Part shown: one piece after another, positions 16,671-25,595 of the stretch
How positions within the stretch are numbered: position 1 is the first letter of the stretch
How the letters are laid out: each line of letters opens with the position of its first letter
Translations under genes and position numbers: made by a program
The notes under the pieces: model-generated
What the model saw: only the letters and a program-made list of their open reading frames with translations
The model's database searches: none
What the model was told of the DNA's origin: nothing
Assembly (NCBI GenBank): GCA_015061665.1
Contig: SUWC01000033.1
Coordinates: forward strand, 1-33,395
Direction: 5' to 3'
DNA: 33,395 bases
Origin: Lentisphaerota bacterium
GTDB lineage: Bacteria > Verrucomicrobiota > Kiritimatiellia > RFP12 > UBA1067

Positions 16671-18134
16671 CTAGACGTTGCCGAGGGACGGGAGTTCCGT
16701 CGGCGCGGTCTGCGCCGGAGGCGCCTCGCGCTCCGCCGAAGCGGGGTGCGGCAGGGGCAGTATCGCGAGCATCGCCCAGGCGATCAGCCCGGTGACGAGC
16801 CCGACGATCGCGCCGAGCTTGAACCACGTTCCGAACTTTATCGGGCTGTGTCCGTGCTTCTCGAGGAGCCCCGACGCGACGATGTTCGCCGTCGAGCCGA
16901 CGACCGTTATGTTGCCGCCGAAGCAGGCGCCGAAGAGGAGCGCCCACCAGAGGACGGAGTAGTCCGCCGCGCGCTCGACGAGCGCCTGGATGACGGGCGT
17001 GAACGCCGCCACGAAGACGATGTTGTCCACGAAGGCCGAGCCGAGCGAAGCGATCGTGAGCACGAACGGGATCATGCCGCTCGGGCCGCCCTTGACGTGG
17101 CTCGTCAGGGTGTCCGCGAGGTTCTGCGTGATGCCCTGCTCGTTAAGCGAGCCCGCTATCGCGAAGAGAAGCATGAAGAAGAGCAGCGTCCACCACTCGA
17201 CGTCCTTCTCGACGTAGTGCCTCGCGCGGTGCGGACGCCATATCATGAGCAGGCCTGCGACGATCAGCGGGGTCATGATGAGGAAGGCGTTCTTGTTCTC
17301 GACTCCGCCGAGGGAGAGCGCGTGCTCGATCTGGTGGTGGAACGCGATGACGGAAACCGTGGAGAGGAGGATGAAGAGCCCCGTCTTGTAGGGGATCTTC
17401 AGCACCGGCCCGAGACCCATCCTGCGGTGGCGCGCCATTGCGAGCGTCATGTTGCGGATGTCGCGCCTGAACCAGAAGACCGTGAGCGCGAGCGTTGCCG
17501 TCAGCGCGGCGACTGCGACGGGCGTCGCGCCGACGAGGAACTGCGCGAAGGTGAGCCCCGCCTTGTTTCCTATGAATATGCCGACAGGGTTGCCGAGCAT
17601 CGTGGCGGACGAGCCGATGTTCGTCGCCATGACGGCGATCAGCACGAACGGGTGCGGCCGCAGCTTCAGCATGTCGCAGACCTGGAAGACGAGCGCGAGC
17701 ACGACGACTATGGACGACACTTCGTCGACGACGGACGCAAGGACCGCGGACAGCACGCACAGGATCGCGGTGAACGATATCCCCGTCATCTTGCGCCTGT
17801 TGATGATCGACTGGATCACCCACGTGAGGAAGCCGAGGTCCTTCAGCACTCCGACTACGATCATCATGCCGATGAGGAAGAATATGATGTCCAGCTCAGT
17901 TGCCTTCAGTATCGACTGGAGCGTCATGGCGCGCGTCGATATGAGGATCGTCACGCCGATGAACGCCGCCGCCACGCGCCGTTCCCAGAAGAATAGCGTC
18001 GTCGCGATGACGCCGGCGAAGACGGCGAGCGTCGTCGTCTGCGTCATGTTCTCGGCGAGGCCGATGGCGCGACCGCCGAGCGAGACGCCCGCGACGATGA
18101 GCGCGAGGAAAATGATCTTGGGGTTGAACTTCAT
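16671..18134 (-). CDS. ArsB/NhaD-family ion permease, 487 aa
   Basis: A polytopic inner-membrane transporter with about 11-12 hydrophobic segments. The pattern TELDIIFFLIGMMIVVGVLK in the first half, the acidic VVDEVSSIVVVLALVF, and GSSATMLGNPVGIFIG, mirrored in the second half by GSAFVDNIVFVAAFTPVI and GNITVVGSTANIVASG, are the inverted-repeat signatures of the ion transporter superfamily (NhaD, ArsB, SLC13 types). Na+/H+ exchange is likeliest, but arsenite or dicarboxylate transport cannot be excluded. It starts 3 bases after the EIIA-CBS gene, with GGGAG before the ATG, so the two form one operon; the upstream protein probably regulates it. Confidence 0.85.
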   Translation of the reverse strand: MKFNPKIIFLALIVAGVSLGGRAIGLAENMTQTTTLAVFAGVIATTLFFWERRVAAAFIGVTILISTRAMTLQSILKATELDIIFFLIGMMIVVGVLKDLGFLTWVIQSIINRRKMTGISFTAILCVLSAVLASVVDEVSSIVVVLALVFQVCDMLKLRPHPFVLIAVMATNIGSSATMLGNPVGIFIGNKAGLTFAQFLVGATPVAVAALTATLALTVFWFRRDIRNMTLAMARHRRMGLGPVLKIPYKTGLFILLSTVSVIAFHHQIEHALSLGGVENKNAFLIMTPLIVAGLLMIWRPHRARHYVEKDVEWWTLLFFMLLFAIAGSLNEQGITQNLADTLTSHVKGGPSGMIPFVLTIASLGSAFVDNIVFVAAFTPVIQALVERAADYSVLWWALLFGACFGGNITVVGSTANIVASGLLEKHGHSPIKFGTWFKLGAIVGLVTGLIAWAMLAILPLPHPASAEREAPPAQTAPTELPSLGNV

Positions 18135-18137
18135 CGC

Positions 18138-19064
18138 CTACTCCCTGAAAATCTTGTTGAGGAACTTGGGCAGCCTGACGATGCCCACCAGCTTGCCGCC
18201 CTCGCGGACGTAGCACTTCGAGCTCTTGAACCTTGTCATCTCGCCGGCGACCTGCACGGCGGGCGTATCGGGCGTGACGCAGGGGAACTCCTTGACCAGG
18301 ATTTCGCTCAGCCACGTGCGGCGCTCGTTTTCGAGTACCTGCGCGAACGGCTCGAAGTTTGCGATCGGCGAGAGGTCGCTCATCCAGAGGAGGTACTCCG
18401 GCAGGCAGACGCGCAGCAGCTCGCCCGCGCGCACGACGCCCTTGAGGTCCCCGTCGTGGTCAAGGACCGCAACCTCGCTGACGTGCTTCTTGATGAAAGT
18501 GTCGACGCACGTCTGGAGCGTGTCGGTGTCCTTCAGCGTGAGGAAGTCGCGCGACATGATGTCCGCCGCCGTTATGTAGCGCGGCAGATACGCCTTGCCG
18601 CTTTCGAAGAAGCGATGTATCTCGCCCGCGTTCGTCATTGCGGAGACGGTGTGGAGCGTGGCGTCGTCCTTCAGCGCCGTCGTGAGCGCGCGGAGTATCT
18701 GGAGATAGAGAGCCGGCTTGTCCTGCGGGATCAGGAGCAGGAATATCACGTGCACGGCCGACTCCTCGCCAGGCCACTCGACGCCGCGTTCGCTCGTCGC
18801 GACCGCTATGCGCGGCTCCGCGAGCCCTTCGATTCTGGCGTGGGGAAGGGCGAGCCCGTCCATGATCACGGTCGAGCCGTCGCTTTCGCGCTCAAGCACG
18901 GCCTTCACCGTTTCGTCAATTCCGATCGGGGGGATGCGCCCGCAGCGGTAGATGTCCTCCACCAGCTTGCGGACGATCTCGTTCCTCGACATCTCCCCGC
19001 AGTGTGGAATGATGTCGCCTGGACCGAAGTACGCCGCTAGCCTCAGGTCTGAATTTTGTTTCAT
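18138..19064 (-). CDS. PTS EIIA (fructose/Ntr type) fused to CBS domains, 308 aa
   Basis: The first ~150 residues are an EIIA domain: LALPHARIEGL carries the phosphorylatable H75, and GVEWPGEESAVHVIFLLLIP is family-typical. Residues ~165-300 form a CBS pair: ITAADIMSRDFLTLKDTDTL to VLDHDGDLKGVVRAGELL, then a second CBS half ending in YVREGGKLVGIVRLPKF. CBS pairs bind adenine nucleotides or similar ligands, so this should sense both phosphotransferase status and nucleotide level. The next gene is an ion permease, the probable target; no EIIB or EIIC is nearby. Start is taken as ATG at 19064, not the one at 19070, because the latter abuts the TATAAT and would lie upstream of the expected transcript. 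Confidence 0.85.
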   Translation of the reverse strand: MKQNSDLRLAAYFGPGDIIPHCGEMSRNEIVRKLVEDIYRCGRIPPIGIDETVKAVLERESDGSTVIMDGLALPHARIEGLAEPRIAVATSERGVEWPGEESAVHVIFLLLIPQDKPALYLQILRALTTALKDDATLHTVSAMTNAGEIHRFFESGKAYLPRYITAADIMSRDFLTLKDTDTLQTCVDTFIKKHVSEVAVLDHDGDLKGVVRAGELLRVCLPEYLLWMSDLSPIANFEPFAQVLENERRTWLSEILVKEFPCVTPDTPAVQVAGEMTRFKSSKCYVREGGKLVGIVRLPKFLNKIFRE

Positions 19065-19070
19065 GGACAT

Positions 19071-19079
19071 ATTATAGCA
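19071..19079 (-). promoter_or_regulatory. Extended -10 promoter of the EIIA-CBS/permease operon
   Basis: The minus strand reads TGCTATAAT, then ATGTCC (6 bases), then the ATG at 19064. The spacing matches the other leaderless units here and decides the start between two nearby in-frame ATGs. Confidence 0.78.
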
Positions 19080-19105
19080 TGAAACGGACAGCGTGTGTGA
19101 TGCGC

Positions 19106-19135
19106 TTGATGGGGCGAGAGCGGATTTGGTATAAT
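19106..19135 (+). promoter_or_regulatory. Promoter of the porin gene
   Basis: TTGATG (19106-19111), an 18-base spacer ending in TGG, and TATAAT (19130-19135). The start codon is 33 bases further, so this message has a leader of about 27 bases. It is divergent from the EIIA-CBS promoter. Confidence 0.72.
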
Positions 19136-19168
19136 GGTCGCAATTCTTTCACCAAAAAAGACAATACG

Positions 19169-20545
19169 ATGAAGAAAATCGCCACAACGCTGGCCTTTGC
19201 CTTTGCCGCGCTCTGCGCAAGGTCCGAGGACGACGAGTCGCAGTACAAGTTCAACGCAGGGGCCGACCTCAGGATCCGCCAGGAGATCATGCACAACGTC
19301 CCGCAGCTCCCGGGCGGCGGCACGCTGGGCAGGCCGGGCGTCTACAGGGGCAAGACCAAGAACCAGATGCGCTTCCGCCCCGACGTCTGGGCCGAGCTGA
19401 AGATGGGCGAGAACTGGCGAATCTACGGCAAGCTGACGGACGAGTTCCGCGCGGGAATCGTCCAGAAGACGCATAACCAGACCTTCCCCAATGAACTGGT
19501 CCTCGACAATCTCTTCATCGAAGGAAGGAACATCTTCGACGGGCTCGTCGACTTCCGGGCCGGACGCCAGAACCTGTACCGCATGTACGGGCTCGACCAC
19601 ATTTTCGTCGACGGCACGCCCGGGGACGGCTCCGCGACGACGTACGCGAACATGGTGAACCTCACGTTCCACTTCGACGAGGCGAACTGGCTCGACCTGT
19701 TCGCGCTCTACAACGCCGACCAGGAGGAGCTTCGCTGGGGCACCAAGCGCAGCCGCCACACGGCGAAGACGGGCTTCGGGCGAGCCCATCCCGAGATGGA
19801 CGACTGGGGCTTCGGCGCGGTGTGGAACTCCAAGTTCGACTTCGGCGACTGGCAGCTCTTCGCGATGCAGAAGGACACGTCGTCGTTCCACGACTTCTCG
19901 GGAATCAAGCACCCGAAGCGCCAGGTCAACCTCGTCGGCACGAAGTTTGTCCCGCGCTGGAGCGACGAGCTGACGACGCCGCTCGAGGCGATGGGGCAGG
20001 TCGGCCGCAACGGCGGGGGCGATACGCTCTATGGCTATCTCGCCTACGCGGGCGTGGACTGGAAGAAGAAGACCGAAAGCTCGTGGAAGCCGTATGCGTC
20101 GTCCGGAATCCTGTTCATGAGCGGCGACAAGAACGCCAAGGACGAGGATGGCGGGCACCACGCCTGGGATCCGATGTGGTACCGTGGCGTCGACGATTCC
20201 GAGATGTTCCTCTACGGCAGCTGCTATGGATGCGGCTGGTGGTCGAACCAGATAAACTGGAAGTCCACAGTCGGCATGGAGTTCGGCTACCGCCACAAGG
20301 CGCAGGTGATGTTCGGTCCAATGTGGGCCGAGACGAAGGACGGGCTTGGCGGCGGCGATGGACGTTTCAAGGGCTTCCTGACGCAGCTGCGCTACGACTT
20401 CCCGATATACATCGCAGACAAGGACAGCGGAGGCCGGCTTGAGGTCTTCGGTCACGTGCTTGTGGAGTATTTCAACCCAGGCGACTATTTCGAGACCGAC
20501 AAGCCGGCGTACTTCTTCCGCTGGCAGCTTGACTTCAGGTTCTGA
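19169..20545 (+). CDS. Outer-membrane porin, alginate-export-like, 458 aa
   Basis: A signal peptide (MKKIATTLAFAFAALCARS) is followed by a mature protein of alternating aromatic/polar strands, many Trp, Tyr and Asp residues, and the C-terminal WQLDFRF, a textbook outer-membrane barrel ending. GADLRIRQEIMHNVP near the start, EFRAGIVQ and LVDFRAGRQNLYRMYG are like the opening strands of AlgE-type alginate-export porins, so a passive channel for sugars or anions is the best guess. An in-frame start at 19079 would lie upstream of the promoter and spoil the signal peptide. It forms a single-gene unit divergent from the EIIA-CBS gene. Confidence 0.78.
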   Translation: MKKIATTLAFAFAALCARSEDDESQYKFNAGADLRIRQEIMHNVPQLPGGGTLGRPGVYRGKTKNQMRFRPDVWAELKMGENWRIYGKLTDEFRAGIVQKTHNQTFPNELVLDNLFIEGRNIFDGLVDFRAGRQNLYRMYGLDHIFVDGTPGDGSATTYANMVNLTFHFDEANWLDLFALYNADQEELRWGTKRSRHTAKTGFGRAHPEMDDWGFGAVWNSKFDFGDWQLFAMQKDTSSFHDFSGIKHPKRQVNLVGTKFVPRWSDELTTPLEAMGQVGRNGGGDTLYGYLAYAGVDWKKKTESSWKPYASSGILFMSGDKNAKDEDGGHHAWDPMWYRGVDDSEMFLYGSCYGCGWWSNQINWKSTVGMEFGYRHKAQVMFGPMWAETKDGLGGGDGRFKGFLTQLRYDFPIYIADKDSGGRLEVFGHVLVEYFNPGDYFETDKPAYFFRWQLDFRF

Positions 20546-20587
20546 TTCCAGGCCTTGGCACCCGTTCCACAATCGGCAAAAATATTG

Positions 20588-20593
20588 TATAAT
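20588..20593 (+). promoter_or_regulatory. -10 promoter element of htpG
   Basis: TATAAT followed by 10 bases and the ATG at 20604. It lacks the TGn extension and has only a weak TTCCAC at the -35 position. The leader would be about four bases, too short for a Shine-Dalgarno. Confidence 0.65.
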
Positions 20594-20603
20594 ATAGCCC
20601 ATT

Positions 20604-22493
20604 ATGGAAACGAAAACGAATCAATTCAAGGCGGAAATCGCCGAAATGCTCGATTTGGTCGTCAACTCCCTCTATTCCAAGAAGGAAATATTCCTCCGCG
20701 AGCTGATTTCAAACGCATCCGACGCGATCGACCGCGCCAAGTACCTCGGCCTCACCCAGAAGGAACTCCTATCCGATTCCCCCGAGTGGAAGATCGAGGT
20801 CGCCGTGGATTCCGACGCCAAGACGATGATGATTAGCGACAACGGCATCGGAATGGACGCCGATGAGCTGGAGAAGTGCCTCGGAACGATTGCCAGCTCC
20901 GGCACGAAGGCCTTCCGCAAGGCGCTCAAGGAGAAGGGCGGCGAGGCGCTGCCCGAGCTTATCGGACAGTTCGGCGTCGGCTTCTACGCGGCGTTCATGG
21001 TCGCCGACAAGGTGCGCGTCGTCACGAAGAAGCGCGGACAGGACGCCGCCTTCATGTGGGAGAGCGACATGTCCGGCGGCTACACGATCTCCGACGCGGA
21101 GCGCGACGGCTACGGCACGAGCATCATGCTGCACCTGCGCGACGACCAGCACGAGTACCTCGACTTCTGGCGAGTCTCCGAACTCGTCAAAAAGTACTCC
21201 GACTTCATCGCCTACCCGATCAACTACCGCACGGTCAACGTTCCTGCGGACGAGAAGGCCGACGACAAGAAGTACCGCGAGGAGCGCGAGGGCAAGCCGC
21301 TCAACACGATGGTGGCGCTCTGGAAGCGCAACAAGAAGGACGTCAAGCCCGAGGAGTACGAGGAGTTCTACCGCCACCTCACGCACGACTACGACGGGCC
21401 TTTCGAGACGATCCCGTTCTCCGGCGAGGGCGCGGTCGAGTTCAAGGCCCTGCTCTTCATCCCGAAGAAGGCGACGATGGAGCTCTTCATGCCCCAGCAG
21501 AAGCGCGGGCTCTCCCTCTACGTGCGCAACGTCTTCATCGGCGACGACATCGAGATGCTGCTTCCGAACTGGCTTCGCTTCGTGAAGGGCGTTGTCGATT
21601 CCAGCGACCTGCCGCTGAACGTCAGCCGCGAGATGCTTCAGGACGACGCGGTCATCGCGAAGATCAAGAGCGCGGTGACGTCGAAGATGCTCTCCTTCTT
21701 CGAGGACCTCAAGAAGAAGCCCGAGCGCTACGACGAGTTCTGGGGAGCGTTCGGAACGATCCTCAAGGAAGGCGTCCACACCGACTACGGCAACTCCGAC
21801 CGCATCAAGAAGCTCATCAAGTACCCGACCGCGCGCGGAGAGTCCGGCAAGCGCATATTCCTCGAGGACTACGTCAAGGACATGGCGTCCGGCCAGAAGG
21901 ACATCTACTACCTCGTCTCCGAGCGCGAGGAGGACGCGCGCAAGGCGCCCCAGCTCGAGGCCGCTCGCAAGCACGGATGCGACGTTCTGCTCTTCTGCGA
22001 TCCCGTCGACGAATTCCTCACCGAGTCGCTTCGCGAGTTCGAGGGCAAGAAGTTGGTCGACGTCGGCAAGGGCGACGTGAGCTTCGGAACCGAGGAGGAG
22101 CAGAAGGCCGAGAAGGAGGCCAACGAGAAGGCCGCAGGCGAGCTCAAGCCGTTCATCGAGGCGGTCAAGAAGGAGCTCGAGGCGAAGGTGAGCGACGTTC
22201 GCGTCTCCACGCGCCTGACGGACTCGCCGTGCTGCCTTGTCGCAAGGGAGAACGCGCTTTCGCCTTCGATGGTCCGCATGATGCGCGCAATGCGCGAGAC
22301 GGTGCCGGACGAAAAGCGCATTCTCGAGCTCAACGCGACGCATCCGCTCGTCAAGAAGATCGCCGCGCTCTCGGGCGCGGAGCAGTCCGATTCGATTGCG
22401 CTCCTCTACGATGCGGCGCTAATCGCCGAGGGCTCGCCTGTGACGGACGGCGCGCGCTTCACGAAACTTCTTTCGGACCTGATGCTGAAATGA
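20604..22493 (+). CDS. htpG: Molecular chaperone HtpG (Hsp90), 629 aa
   Basis: An ATP-dependent cytoplasmic chaperone. The N-terminal GHKL ATPase domain shows SLYSKKEIFLRELISNASDA, ISDNGIGMDADEL and GQFGVGFYAAFMVADKV. The middle domain has the conserved SLYVRNVFIGDD and VDSSDLPLNVSREMLQ. The C-terminal domain closes the dimer and ends in LMLK. Length is typical for bacterial HtpG (about 620-640), without the charged linker of eukaryotic Hsp90. Its TGA overlaps the ATG of a metallo-hydrolase gene (ATGA), so the two are translationally coupled. No CIRCE-like inverted repeat was recognised upstream. Confidence 0.98.
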   Translation: METKTNQFKAEIAEMLDLVVNSLYSKKEIFLRELISNASDAIDRAKYLGLTQKELLSDSPEWKIEVAVDSDAKTMMISDNGIGMDADELEKCLGTIASSGTKAFRKALKEKGGEALPELIGQFGVGFYAAFMVADKVRVVTKKRGQDAAFMWESDMSGGYTISDAERDGYGTSIMLHLRDDQHEYLDFWRVSELVKKYSDFIAYPINYRTVNVPADEKADDKKYREEREGKPLNTMVALWKRNKKDVKPEEYEEFYRHLTHDYDGPFETIPFSGEGAVEFKALLFIPKKATMELFMPQQKRGLSLYVRNVFIGDDIEMLLPNWLRFVKGVVDSSDLPLNVSREMLQDDAVIAKIKSAVTSKMLSFFEDLKKKPERYDEFWGAFGTILKEGVHTDYGNSDRIKKLIKYPTARGESGKRIFLEDYVKDMASGQKDIYYLVSEREEDARKAPQLEAARKHGCDVLLFCDPVDEFLTESLREFEGKKLVDVGKGDVSFGTEEEQKAEKEANEKAAGELKPFIEAVKKELEAKVSDVRVSTRLTDSPCCLVARENALSPSMVRMMRAMRETVPDEKRILELNATHPLVKKIAALSGAEQSDSIALLYDAALIAEGSPVTDGARFTKLLSDLMLK

Positions 22494-23086
22494 CCTGCAA
22501 CACGATATCGGTCGGCTCGTTCGAGGTCAACTGCACGATTCTTGCCGTCGACGGCAAGGCGTGGATAGTCGATCCCGGGTCCGAGGCCACGCGCATAGCG
22601 GCGCTAGTCGCCAAGGCGGGCCTCGAGCCGGCCGGCGTGCTGCTTACGCACGCGCACTTCGACCACATCAGCGCGCTGCCCGAGCTGCAGCGCCGCTGGC
22701 CGTCGCTCGCGGTATACGTCCACCCTGCGGACGTGCGGGTCATCACGCACCCGTTCAACCAGTTCCAGCCCGACTACCCTGCGGTGCCGATGCCGGGGAA
22801 CGTCCGCCCCGCCTCGGAGAACCCGGTCGCGGAGGTGATAGAGACGCCCGGGCACACTCCTGGCGGAGTCTGCTACTACGTGAAGTCCGAGGGGCTGCTC
22901 TTTTCGGGCGACACTCTGTTCGCCGGCTCCGCGGGGCGCACGGACTTCCCCGGCGGGAGCATGCCGCTGCTGATGGCGTCGCTTGCGAAGCTCAAGGCGC
23001 TTCCGCCCGACACGCGCGTCATTCCCGGGCATGGCCCCGCGACGACGATAGGGGCGGAAGTGCGCTCGAATCCGTTTATGCGCTAG
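22490..23086 (+). CDS. Metallo-beta-lactamase-fold hydrolase (glyoxalase II-like), 198 aa
   Basis: A small soluble hydrolase with the zinc-binding motif THAHFDH (H54, H56, D58, H59), the later HTPGG, GDTLFAG and VIPGHGP elements, and the typical length of the YcbL/glyoxalase II-like subgroup (about 200-215). Likely thioester or related hydrolysis in the cytoplasm; the substrate is unknown. The start ATG overlaps the htpG stop. A longer in-frame start far upstream would run antiparallel to sense within htpG and is not credible. Confidence 0.88.
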   Translation: MTCNTISVGSFEVNCTILAVDGKAWIVDPGSEATRIAALVAKAGLEPAGVLLTHAHFDHISALPELQRRWPSLAVYVHPADVRVITHPFNQFQPDYPAVPMPGNVRPASENPVAEVIETPGHTPGGVCYYVKSEGLLFSGDTLFAGSAGRTDFPGGSMPLLMASLAKLKALPPDTRVIPGHGPATTIGAEVRSNPFMR

Positions 23087-23123
23087 GCGGGTTAGGTTTC
23101 CATGACAACCAGCCAAACTTAAT

Positions 23124-23138
23124 GCCCCCGCTAGGGGC
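23124..23138 (+). terminator. Possible weak terminator after the hydrolase gene
   Basis: GCCCC (23124-23128) and GGGGC (23134-23138) form a 5-pair GC stem with loop CGCTA, followed by GAAACTTT. The stem is short and the T-run poor, so termination is uncertain. Confidence 0.3.
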
Positions 23139-23145
23139 GAAACTT

Positions 23146-23154
23146 TGATATAAT
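23146..23154 (+). promoter_or_regulatory. Extended -10 promoter of the argJ operon
   Basis: TGATATAAT, then AAACGCA (7 bases), then the ATG at 23162; leaderless spacing. No -35 is recognisable at the right distance. It is the only clear promoter for the following nine genes. Confidence 0.78.
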
Positions 23155-23161
23155 AAACGCA

Positions 23162-24382
23162 ATGCAAAAGTCAAAGTACATAGATGGCGGAGTTTGCTCC
23201 GCCAAGGGTTTCCGCGCAGCGGGGGTTCCTGCGAGAATCAAGTACGAAGGCCGCAACGACGTCGCGCTTATAGTTGCCGACGAGCCGTGCGCAGCGGCCG
23301 CCGTGTTCACGACGAACAAGGTCGCCGCCGCGCCTGTCCTTTATGACCGTTCCGCCGTCGCCGACGGGCGGATACAGGCCATCCTCGCTAACTCCGGATG
23401 CGCAAACGCCTGCACGGGCGAGGCGGGGCTGAAGGACGCGGAGCTTTCCGCGCTCGCCACCGCAGGCGAGCTTGGCATCGACCCATCCCTCGTTCTCGTG
23501 GCCTCGACTGGCGTCATAGGAAGGCGCCTGCCGATGGACAGGCTTCTGGCCGGCATGAAGGCGGCTGCTGCTTCCCTCGGCTCCACTCCCGAGCACGGGC
23601 TTGCAGCCGAGAAGGCCGTGATGACGACCGACACGCGCCCGAAGCAGGCCGCCGCGCGCGTGAAGATAGGCGGCAAGACGGTTACCGTCGGCGGAATGGC
23701 GAAGGGCTCCGGCATGATCGAGCCCAACATGGCCACAATGCTCGGCTTCGTGACGACGGACGCGGCGATTTCGCCCGCGATGCTCAGGCGCGCGCTCAAG
23801 CTTGCCGTCGCCAAGAGCTTCAACAGGGTTGTCGTCGACGGCGATGAATCCACGAACGACTCGCTCTTCATCATGGCGTCCGGAAAGTCCGGCAACGCGA
23901 AGATAACCCGCGCCGGTGAGGACTTCTCGCTTTTCATGGACGCGCTGGAGCGCGTCTGCATCTCGCTTGCGCGCCAGATGGCGACGGACGGCGAGGGCGC
24001 GACGAAGTTCGTGACCGTGACCGTAAGGGGCGCGAAGAGCGAGCATGACGCGGCAAGGGCTGCCCGCGCCGTCGCCAAGAGCCCGCTCGCCAAGACGAGC
24101 TGGTTCGGCAAGGACCCCAACTGGGGACGCGTTCTCGCCGCAGTCGGCTACTCGGGCGCAGAGGTGTCCGACATGAAGGCCGAGGTCTTCTACGACGGCG
24201 AGTGGGCTTTCAGGCGCGGCGAAATCGCGGACGAGAAGCAGCTCGCGAGGCTCGCAAAGGTCATGTCGGCCGACAGCTTCACCGTTACGGTAGACCTGCA
24301 TCTCGGCAAATACGAGAGCTCGATATACACATGCGACTTCTCGCTCGACTACGTTCACATCAACGCCGACTACACGACCTGA
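23162..24382 (+). CDS. argJ: Ornithine acetyltransferase/N-acetylglutamate synthase ArgJ, 406 aa
   Basis: Transfers the acetyl group from N-acetylornithine to glutamate in the cyclic arginine pathway and may also use acetyl-CoA. KGSGMIEPNMATMLGF holds the autoprocessing site: the chain is cut before T192 (in NMA-TML), which becomes the catalytic nucleophile of the beta subunit. VVVDGDESTNDS and GKDPNWGRVLAAVGYSG are family signatures. Length is normal. The start is set by a TATAAT 7 bases upstream. It heads a nine-gene run; no other arginine gene is beside it. Confidence 0.96.
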   Translation: MQKSKYIDGGVCSAKGFRAAGVPARIKYEGRNDVALIVADEPCAAAAVFTTNKVAAAPVLYDRSAVADGRIQAILANSGCANACTGEAGLKDAELSALATAGELGIDPSLVLVASTGVIGRRLPMDRLLAGMKAAAASLGSTPEHGLAAEKAVMTTDTRPKQAAARVKIGGKTVTVGGMAKGSGMIEPNMATMLGFVTTDAAISPAMLRRALKLAVAKSFNRVVVDGDESTNDSLFIMASGKSGNAKITRAGEDFSLFMDALERVCISLARQMATDGEGATKFVTVTVRGAKSEHDAARAARAVAKSPLAKTSWFGKDPNWGRVLAAVGYSGAEVSDMKAEVFYDGEWAFRRGEIADEKQLARLAKVMSADSFTVTVDLHLGKYESSIYTCDFSLDYVHINADYTT

Positions 24383-24418
24383 TCGTCGGCGCGGCAAAAT
24401 CAAGAAAGAAAAAGATTC

Positions 24419-25570
24419 ATGTTCTCTAAATCAGTTTTCGCGGCGCTTGCCATCATGTCCGCCGCCTCCGCCTTCGCGGTAATCGACGTCAAGGTGGTCA
24501 AGGAGGGAGTCGAGAAGATACCCGTTTCGATCGACGTCAAGGGCGATCCTTCGTTCGCCAAGAGCCTTAGGCGCAACCTCGAGCTTGCGGGCGCGTTCCA
24601 GGTTCGCAAGGACGGCGCGTCCATAAAGGTCACAGGATCCGTCGGCTCGTCGGTCCGCGTCGAGGGGCGGGGCAAGGCGCTGACGCTGCCTTCGTCGGCT
24701 GCGGACGGCAAGGCCGCGCGCATGGAGGCTCGCAGGCTTGCGGACCGGATGTGCGAGACATACGCGAAGCAGCGCGGCTTTGCGTGCGACCAGATGGCGT
24801 TCGTCTCCAAGGAAGGGCGCGCCGGCGAGCTCTGCACGTGCTATCCCGACGGCTACGACATCCGCAAGCTGACCAACGACGCCAAGGAGTCCGTCGGCCC
24901 GCGCTGGAGCGACTCCCGCACGCTCTTCTACACGGGCTTCCTCAAGGCCGGCCCGCAGGTCTACGAGCTCGACGTGCAGAACGGCAGGCGCAAGCTCAAG
25001 TGGAGCTTCAAGGGCCTTACGACGGGCGCGACCGTCTCGCCCGACGGCAAGCGCGTCGCTATCATCCTCTCGGTCCACGGCAACCCCGAGCTCTACGTGA
25101 TCGAAATGGCGTCCGGAAGCTGGACGCGCCTCACGACGACGAAGAACGCGAGCGAGGGTCAGCCCTGCTGGAGTCCCGACGGGCGCCAGATCGTGTACGT
25201 CTCGGACGAGACGCGCCATCCGCAGCTCTACATCGTCGACGTCGCCACGAAGAAGACGCGCCGCCTGACGACGCGCGGCTCGCAGAACGTCGACCCCGAC
25301 TGGGGCCCGGACGGACGCATCACCTACATCTCGAAGCGCATGGACGGCTCGGCCGTCGCGGTTCTCGACCCTGCGAAGGGCGAGGCTTCGGCGCGGCTTG
25401 TCACGAAGCCAGGCGCGTGGGAGCACCCCTCGTGGTCGCGCGACGGACGCCACCTCGTGGCTTCCCGCGACAATGCGCTTTTCGTAGTGGACACGCTTGA
25501 GGACGGCGACGATCCGCGGGCGGTGTTCCTGAACTCCGGGCGCTGGATAACGCCCACGTGGCGCCGCTAG
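24419..25570 (+). CDS. tolB: TolB-like periplasmic beta-propeller protein, 383 aa
   Basis: A signal peptide (MFSKSVFAALAIMSAASAFA) leads into an N-terminal domain (about 21-150), followed by repeated propeller blades with the motif SPDGKR, SPDGRQIVYVSD, GPDGRITYISK and SRDGRHLVAS typical of PD40/TolB repeats. TolB works with Pal and the TolQRA motor to keep the outer membrane attached during division. The upstream bases are A-rich with only a weak AAGAAAG, 36 bases after argJ. Two small lipoproteins follow; neither looks like Pal, and tolQRA are not in view, so assignment to the Tol system proper is likely rather than proven. Confidence 0.82.
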   Translation: MFSKSVFAALAIMSAASAFAVIDVKVVKEGVEKIPVSIDVKGDPSFAKSLRRNLELAGAFQVRKDGASIKVTGSVGSSVRVEGRGKALTLPSSAADGKAARMEARRLADRMCETYAKQRGFACDQMAFVSKEGRAGELCTCYPDGYDIRKLTNDAKESVGPRWSDSRTLFYTGFLKAGPQVYELDVQNGRRKLKWSFKGLTTGATVSPDGKRVAIILSVHGNPELYVIEMASGSWTRLTTTKNASEGQPCWSPDGRQIVYVSDETRHPQLYIVDVATKKTRRLTTRGSQNVDPDWGPDGRITYISKRMDGSAVAVLDPAKGEASARLVTKPGAWEHPSWSRDGRHLVASRDNALFVVDTLEDGDDPRAVFLNSGRWITPTWRR

Positions 25571-25595
25571 GCGCATTCAGGCGGAGAGTAGCCGG

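Noticed and set aside
16746-17996. A 416-codon plus-strand frame opposite the permease
   Set aside because: Translation is almost only Arg, Asp, Glu and His, the complement of a hydrophobic membrane protein; not a real protein.
19068-19070. ATG at 19070 as the EIIA-CBS start
   Set aside because: It directly abuts the TATAAT, so it would not be included in the transcript; the next in-frame ATG at 19064 has the same 6-base spacing as other units.
20769-22343. A 524-codon open frame opposite htpG
   Set aside because: Shadow frame of repetitive Leu/Val/Arg/Asp composition with no motif of any family.
20876-22489. Long in-frame extension of the metallo-hydrolase upstream through htpG
   Set aside because: It overlaps htpG in another frame with Arg-rich nonsense; the family N-terminus begins at 22490 with a stop-start overlap.
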